Shown: positions 57,580 to 64,000 of the stretch, in pieces
Layout of the letters: each line of letters opens with the position of its first letter
Numbering within the stretch: position 1 is the stretch's first letter
NCBI RefSeq assembly: GCF_905220565.1
Contig: NC_059403.1
Location: 4,526,001 to 4,590,000, forward strand
Length of the DNA: 64,000 bases
Direction: 5' to 3'
Origin: Melitaea cinxia
Lineage: Eukaryota; Arthropoda; Insecta; Lepidoptera; Nymphalidae
Notes under the pieces: model-generated
Databases searched by the model: none
What the model was told of the DNA's origin: nothing
Seen by the model: the letters and a program-made list of their open reading frames with translations, nothing else
Translations under genes and position numbers: made by a program

Positions 57580-59210
57580 CAAATAAAAATCCTACAATTG
57601 ATTACAAGTTCATTAATCTTCAACACATATTCGCTTTGCGAATTCTATGGTTAGGTCACGAAGCGACCTTCACGTCAAAGTCCAAGCACGACCACCGATA
57701 AGCTTCTGATATAATCTTGTTGATACGGTTTTGAAATCTCATTAATGCTCGATTAATGAGATTGGGTCTAATCCACTTACACATACATATACATATCTTT
57801 AAGATATTAAACTTAATAAGACGACAAGGTCATTGTTTGCGATGTTTTTTTTTTTTTTTTTTTTATTTAAATTTTAACATCCATAGGCTCTTGAGTGCCC
57901 ATGCCTTTTTTTATTTAAATTTTAATTTTCAAGTATTGAGGCGTATTATTTTCAACATTGCATTCGAATTACGAACTAAAGCTTATTTTCTCTATTTCGA
58001 TGGTGAGTCCAAAACTGACCGTGAGAGATATATATATAATTATATAATAATAATAATTAGAATAATTATTAGAATTAAATTAAATAACAATAACTAGAAT
58101 AATCACTTACGACTATGGTTTTTTTTTTGTTTTCTACATGCTCCATTAATTTTATAATGCACTACATGCTTTATAATTTACATTGTGTGACTTACATTGT
58201 TAATTTACCGCATTGTCGACGGCCACTCTCATTTTTCTAAACCAGCGCCCGCCGCCAGTTTCGCGAGCACATCCTCAATAACTGTTATTGAGTTATTGAG
58301 GATGTTTGCGATGGTTTATTTATTATTATTTTTTTATAATCATTTCAATAAATACTTAAATTATTTTAAGCCAATCCAATTAACGACAAATACGTGGGAG
58401 TTTAACTTACAAACGAAAGATAACATTTTTAAAAATTTATCAAATTTAGTGAAAACGAGATAAAAACACATGAAAAATATTTCTAGTATGTGGACCCCTT
58501 TAATTTTTAACTTTATTTTATTTCTACTATTTGTTGAGGAAGCATCCTTAAATGTACCTACGCATTTTATTATAATTTCCATCTTAGCAGTTCTTATACC
58601 TACAAATTGCAACAAAGATTTCAAAATTCAAACTGTCGGTAAAAGATATAACGCTCGTCAACAACCTCGACTGTCGTTTTCTTTTTTTTTACCACAAGGT
58701 ACACAAGCGAAAGATAAAAAGCGGTTACCGTAGCCTATAGAATCTTGCAATATCAGGTACGTCCTAAGAATATTACAGACCTTACCCCACACCATTGGAA
58801 CATGGGAGACATGGGAGTATTTACCCGAGATCCAAAAGGGCCAAGGAGGTAAAAAATATGTTCTAAAAATATGTCATATTTATTGTTCCAGAAATAAAAT
58901 CAAACTTACTATTCTTGATAAAGCCTGCTTTTATTAATTTACAATGTGCTCTTTTTCAATAGTTATTAGCACTGTAATCTAAATCGGTAGAACTACCGTA
59001 GTCACGAAGTCTGACATGGTAGTCCTTTAATAGTTTTTTAACATTTATTTTATATACATTCCTACGATTACTTGTTATATCTTTTAAGTGAGGCATCGGC
59101 CAGAAAAATTATTATCACATTTAAATATAGCAAATATAATAATGTCAAATAATAATAAGCACTTACAACATATTTCATTTGCAAATAATCATAGTTATTG
59201 ATGGCTAAAG
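57580..59210. other. AT-rich intergenic DNA
   Basis: Contains a perfect 14-bp inverted repeat at 58270-58304 (CATCCTCAATAACT, 7-base loop). An open frame at 58470-58733 has a hydrophobic stretch but no upstream or downstream support. Confidence 0.3.
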
Positions 59211-59224
59211 AAGGTTAGTTTATC

Positions 59225-59345
59225 AGCTCTTTAGCGGGCGGGGCGTCGCGCTAACATGCGAAAGCGATCTGTGCACACCGCTATGTACCACCGGGCTTGG
59301 AGCCCTACACTCCCGCCAGCCTTGTCGGCGAGGTGCGTAAAAGCA
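59225..59345. repeat. GC-rich block, probable repeat
   Basis: CGCACCTCGCCGACAAGGCT on the minus strand in an otherwise AT-rich stretch; looks like a retroelement fragment. Confidence 0.3.
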
Positions 59346-59408
59346 TTTCCCAGCAAATAAAATAACTTTTTAGGAAATAAAAAACAAAATCATTTTAATA
59401 CGTTGATA

Positions 59409-59414
59409 TTTATT
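59409..59414 (-). terminator. candidate Sec15 polyadenylation signal
   Basis: AATAAA on the minus strand 234 bp after the Sec15 stop codon. Confidence 0.4.
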
Positions 59415-59647
59415 TTAATATTACACTTTTTAATACATAAAAGATGTTTTCAAAATACTGTCAACAACAAATTTTATACTAAATTAAAATCTATTACGTG
59501 GAATTAGAAAAAAAAAAGAAAATAAATAACAATGAAAATCTCATTCACAATGTGACTTAAAAAATTGGAATGAAAACGTTTACTTATTTAAATTATTTTT
59601 CATAACATGATTATTACACAACAATTAAATAATAATAAAAAATTAAT

Positions 59648-62600
59648 CTATCCATCTTGATTCTGCAACTGCTTAAGTTGTTTTAACACTGTATCGAGCA
59701 ACTTTCTTCTGTCTCTTTCATTCTTCTTCAAAACGGAGAAGACAGATGACTTCTGTTCTGCTTCTTTGAGTTTTTCTAGAAGTGTAGCCGCGTCGCGAGG
59801 AGTCACTAACGCGTACTTGCCGCCTTCGATACCGACGTCGTGAAGGTAGGAAGACCAATCCCATCCTGTTATGAGATCTAGTAATTGTCTGAAAAATATG
59901 ATTCGAAATTGACTAAATTGAATTTAAGCAGTTGTTTAAGCATCGACTAAGGGTCTTACGGTTCATTTTACCGGTTGCCATTTAAGCTATCTGAAAAATT
60001 AGTATATCCAACAAAAAACTTTATGATGTATTTTTAAAATTTCAGAATATGTGTCATCACATCAGGTAGGGGAGGGGGATCATAAATGTGACCAGTTGTG
60101 ACGAGGACAAGGAAGACGTAATTTACGGATGCCCCCTATCATCACCATCTAAAAATCCGTTTCACACCTTCCGAGTCCTTCTCTGTGGTAGAGACAGCGA
60201 GTACCTGAGGCTAGCGAAGTGTTCCAGCAGCTCGCCCTCTCTGAGGCCTGGAACGGGTTCTCCGGCCGCGAACTGCTCGCACTGGATGACGTCCAGGTCC
60301 AGCTGGTACAGCGCGCCCGACGACACCTGCCGCACCGCCGGGTCCAGCAGTAGGTTGCGCAGGCGCGTCGCGATCCGGTTCGTCGCTGCTCGAACTGCCG
60401 CCACTCTGTTTTGGTAGGTTTTTATCATAAATATAATTTTCGACTAATTTAATTTTATGATATGTTAAGAGACGACTAGTAACGGCTACACTGTCACGGT
60501 AGTTCTGCATAAGCCGTCCATTCATTGTAAATTATAGCCGTGCTTATGCGTTCATATATCATACATTGACATCTTCAAATATCAATCAATCATATGTTAA
60601 TAGACTGATTCATCCAAAATCAAAATCATAAAATTACTTTATTCAAGCAGGCTTACAGTACCTTTGAAACGTCATTTTACAAATTTAAAGTATATTAATT
60701 GTAACTTATTTTTATAGTTGAAAGGGAAGCTTACCACCGATTCGAAATGATAATTCTAAATTTTGTTCCTGTATAAAACAAATAATTTTAGATTTTTTTT
60801 TCAACACATATATGTTTTTAATACATAGTTGTACATACCGAGCACGTTCAGGTAATTGTTCGAGTGACGTCAAGACTCCGGACAGATAGCTTAGCATGTC
60901 GGTGACGAATGAAGAGGCCTGACCGCTCGGTTCCACTGAGAAATATAACAAGATATTAGGATTATATACCTTACATAACCATTTATATAATCTTCTTCTT
61001 CTTCTTTAATTTATGGCATGTCAGCGTCACAACTGTTCGTTGTGCAACATTCTGCCAGTGTCAAGTATGAGATTATGTAAATTACGGAGGAAACTAGTTT
61101 TTGATGCAAGAAAAGACAATTGTTTAGGTTTTGTTACCTGCAGACAAATATTTATATAATCAAATAGGCAAATGTGTTGGTGACAGTCATTAATATGGTC
61201 ACAATGACAGCGGCACGCCCCCAAAAGATGGCAGCACCGTCGAACCATTACATCAAAATTGCAATACGTCATACGATTAAGAAGAAATTTGTTAAAATTA
61301 TTAAATCTACTCGAGACGAATAACAAAGTAATCTAGATTTATGTATGGTGATAGTGGTCATAACACTATCAATCTGACTGTTGGAAAAGTTTAATGAATA
61401 AAAACTTGTGGAAACTTTTAATATTATATTATAATACACCTTATTGGTCGATTAATATTTTTAACACACAGAGAATAGAGAGGAGGAGAACAAAGACAAT
61501 TGACAAACCTTGGCTTCCTAAAAAACTTACTAGATGGCGCCACAAGTATGATTATTTTACAGATTATAACATTTGCATTATACAACACTGGCAAATGTAT
61601 ATTTTGATCAAACATTTTAATTCTTTGTTAGTTCTTATCACTCTGTAATCTTATTCGATAAACAGACTTATTAACATTTTTAAAAAAATACCAGAACAGA
61701 AAGATGAAAAAATATATATGACATAACTTGAAAATAAAGTGACATTCAGTATCAATATTTCAGTAGCATGAAAAAATGTAATTAAAGAATAATCCTTTAA
61801 AACAATATCCCAAAATAAGATATATTTGGGTTTTGAAATCTTTATTCTTACCTAATAACCAGTCATAGTTCTCAAGGTCGAGAAACTCATCGACCTTCTT
61901 CTCCAAGTTGTCACATATTTGCTTTTCGGCATCGTCTCGCGCCGCTTGGAACATACTACCTGCCGTCTATAAAACACATATTTTCAATATAATAATTTTG
62001 AGAAATTTAATAAAAACTTCGCACACAACGGAATAATAGAATGTATTCACGTATCGGAGGGCCAGAAAAACAAACAAAATATAATAAAGATTCTTAGTTA
62101 TAAGAGATATATTAAACACATACATTTCCTTCTCTCTCTTTATCTCTATCTGTATGTCTCTCTTCCCCCCCCCTTCCCTCTTCCGTCTCACCCTCTATAT
62201 CCCCCTCCTAGTCTCCCTGTCCCTCCACTCTCATCCTCTCTCTTTCTTTCCCCCTCCCCTTTCATTCTACATGGTACAGAGATAATTTTTAAGTACCTGA
62301 GTAGTGACAAGTTCAGCGCCAGTAATGTTACTTATGAATTCGTACAAAAACGACGTTGCATCCTCTAGATACTGCGTATCAACTATTATCTGTAACAATA
62401 TTGTAAATATGAAATGATCAGTAAGAAAAACATCACACATTCAAAAGTTTATTTAACACTAGTAATGGAGGAGATAGATCGTCTGCGGACTGCAATTACA
62501 GTTAACAGGCAGCCAGTGAAGAGTGCGACAGTAGGAGCGAGGCGGAGTGTCCGGTTCACTGACCTGCACCAGCTGCATGAGCGGCAGCGGGCGGCGGAAC

Positions 62601-64000
62601 AGCGCGGACAGGCAGCCGGTGAAGGAGCGCGACAGCAGGAGCGAGGCGGAGTGTTCGGTTCACTGACCTGCACCAGCTGCATGAGCGGCAGCGGGCGGCG
62701 GAACAGCGCGGACAGGCAGCCGGTGAAGGAGCGCGACAGCAGGAGCGAGGCGGAGTGTTCGGTTCACTGACCTGCACCAGCTGCATGAGCGGGAGCGGGC
62801 GGCGGAACAGCGTGGACAGGCAGCCGGTGAAGGAGCGCGACAGTAGGAGCGAGGCGGAGTGTTCGGTTCACTGACCTGCACCAGCTGCATGAGCGGCAGC
62901 GGGTGGCGGAACAGCGCGGACAGGCAGCCGGTGAAGGAGCGCGACAGTAGGAGCGAGGCGGAGTGTTCGGTTCACTGACCTGCACCAGCTGCATGAGCGG
63001 CAGCGGGCGGCGGAACAGCGCGGACAGGCAGCCGGTGAAGGAGCGCGACAGTAGGAGCGAGGCGGAGTGTTCGGTTCACTGACCTGCACCAGCTGCATGA
63101 GCGGCAGCGGGCGGCGGAACTGCGCGGACAGGCAGCCGGTGAAGGAGCGCGATAGTAGGAGCGAGGCGGAGTGTTCGGTTCACTGACCTGCACCAGCTGC
63201 ATGAGCGGCAGCGGGCGGCGGAACAGCGTGGACAGGCAGCCGGTGAAGGAGCGCGACAGTAGGAGCGAGGCGGAGTGTTCGGTTCACTGACCTGCACCAG
63301 CTGCATGAGCGGCAGCGGGCGGCGGAACAGCGCGGACAGGCAGCCGGTGAAGGAGCGCGACAGCAGGAGCGAGGCGGAGTGTTCGGTTCACTGACCTGCA
63401 CCAGCTGCATGAGCGGCAGCGGGCGGCGGAACAGCGCGGACAGGCAGCCGGTGAAGGAGCGCGACAGCAGGAGCGAGGCGGAGTGTTCGGTTCACTGACC
63501 TGCACCAGCTGCATGAGCGGCAGCGGGCGGCGGAACAGCGCGGACAGGCAGCCGGTGAAGGAGCGCGACAGCAGGAGCGAGGCGGAGTGTTCGGTTCACT
63601 GACCTGCACCAGCTGCATGAGCGGCAGCGGGCGGCGGAACAGCGCGGACAGGCAGCCGGTGAAGGAGCGCGACAGTAGGAGCGAGGCGGAGTGTTCGGTT
63701 CACTGACCTGCACCAGCTGCATGAGCGGCAGCGGGCGGCGGAACAGCGCGGACAGGCAGCCGGTGAAGGAGCGCGACAGCAGGAGCGAGGCGGAGTGTTC
63801 GGTTCACTGACCTGCACCAGCTGCATGAGCGGCAGCGGGCGGCGGAACAGCACGGACAGGCAGCCGGTGAAGGAGCGCGACAGCAGGAGCGAGGCGGAGT
63901 GTTCGGTTCACTGACCTGCACCAGCTGCATGAGCGGCAGCGGGCGGCGGAACAGCGCGGACAGGCAGCCGGTGAAGGAGCGCGACAGTAGGAGCGAGGCG
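59648..64000 (-). CDS. Sec15: exocyst complex component 6 (Sec15), C-terminal exons, partial
   Basis: Minus-strand exons in transcript order: an exon ending at a donor in the 104-bp array (copies 62564 and upward), then 62297-62389, 61852-61966, 60839-60935, 60205-60405 and 59648-59888 (stop TAG). All borders are AG/GT and every phase fits. They encode 276 residues: SLLLSRSFTGCLSALFRR, then TQYLEDATSFLYEFISNITG, AEKQICDNLEKKVDEFLDLE, EPSGQASSFVTDMLSYLSG, ALYQLDLDVIQCEQFAAGEP, RQLLDLITGWDWSSYLHDVG and SVFSVLKKNERDRRKLLDTV. These match the C-terminal helical domain of Sec15/EXOC6 (whole protein ~750-800 aa). That part binds Rab GTPases and works in tethering secretory vesicles to the plasma membrane. 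The 5' exons lie right of the window. The odd part is the amplified exon end, described separately. Confidence 0.92.
61025..61335 (-). repeat. possible transposon-derived segment in a Sec15 intron
   Basis: A minus-strand frame reads MVRRCCHLLGACRCHCDH and on to NLILDTGRMLHNEQL, Cys/His-rich and more codon-like than its surroundings. It has no splice sites. Bounded on one side by a CTT repeat. Family not recognised. Confidence 0.25.
62125..62270. repeat. homopyrimidine/homopurine tract
   Basis: About 145 bases almost only C/T on the plus strand, including a run of nine C at 62166-62174. It lies in the Sec15 intron between 61966 and 62297. Confidence 0.8.
62503..64000 (-). repeat. 104-bp tandem array of a Sec15 exon end plus its splice donor
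   Basis: Units start at 62564 and every 104 bp to 63916 (13 complete plus one cut by the window edge). A decayed partial unit lies at 62503-62563. Read on the minus strand, each holds 28 codons of Sec15 (ASLLLSRSFTGCLSALFRRP through MQLVQ), then CAG|GTCAGTGAACC and ~20 bases in all of intron. Copies differ mostly by silent changes (CTG/CTA). The 76-codon frames are read-through of two units into the intron piece and on to a TGA in GGTCAGTGA. Confidence 0.95.

Noticed and set aside
58470..58733. 87-codon frame with a hydrophobic segment as a small membrane protein
   Set aside because: AT-rich, no homology recognised, no splice or promoter context; hydrophobicity follows from T-rich codons.
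59737..59888. Sec15 C-terminal exon as a processed pseudogene
   Set aside because: Introns with correct phases separate all exons and no frame breaks are present.
62449..63930. Thirteen overlapping minus-strand frames of ~76-85 codons as a repeat-protein family
   Set aside because: They run from a Sec15 exon end through the splice donor into intron sequence; only the first 28 codons of each unit correspond to protein.

Overview
The window is AT-rich nuclear DNA of an insect, almost certainly a butterfly or moth. Host genes are split into short exons by introns full of mobile DNA. The mobile DNA has a lepidopteran look: tRNA-headed SINEs, short Helitron-like elements with TCTATA starts and hairpin-CTAG ends, a lepidopteran RTE-type LINE with a GAT-repeat tail, and MITEs whose ends read AACCGACTTC/GAAGTCGGTT. 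Nothing prokaryotic or viral is seen.

Host genes. (1) A weak candidate terminal exon on the plus strand at 79-158, with a polyadenylation signal at 231. (2) A signal-peptide first exon of a chitinase-like (GH18) protein on the minus strand at 6088-6327. (3) A complete four-exon fatty-acid-binding-protein gene on the plus strand (16018-29686, 137 residues). (4) The 3' part of the exocyst subunit Sec15 (EXOC6) gene on the minus strand (59648 to beyond 64000), at least six exons, C-terminal 276 residues.

Layout. 1-6 kb: Helitron and MITE layers, including a satellite-bearing Helitron with a foldback insertion. 6-13 kb: chitinase-like exon, SINEs, tandem Helitron ends. 13.05-15.77 kb: nine nearly identical 309-bp units, each with a tRNA-like gene, in two divergent arms and flanked by a 14-bp direct repeat. 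16-29.7 kb: the FABP gene; its introns hold LINE tails, SINEs, a SINE/pentanucleotide macrosatellite, a decayed piggyBac-like gene and a complete pogo-like DNA transposon that itself carries a Helitron and a LINE. 30-43 kb: repeats only, with a second, inverted copy of the satellite-bearing block. 43.4-46.5 kb: a 1560-bp tandem duplication. 48.4-52.3 kb: a full-length LINE with an intact 1056-residue endonuclease/reverse transcriptase and an 11-bp target duplication. 52.3-59.4 kb: MITEs and Helitrons. 59.6-64 kb: Sec15, whose most upstream visible exon end has been amplified with its splice donor into at least 13 complete 104-bp tandem copies running off the window.

The four host genes show no functional connection. 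The two most unusual structures are the inverted tRNA-unit array (13-15.8 kb) and the amplified exon-end/splice-donor array in Sec15 (62.5-64 kb).
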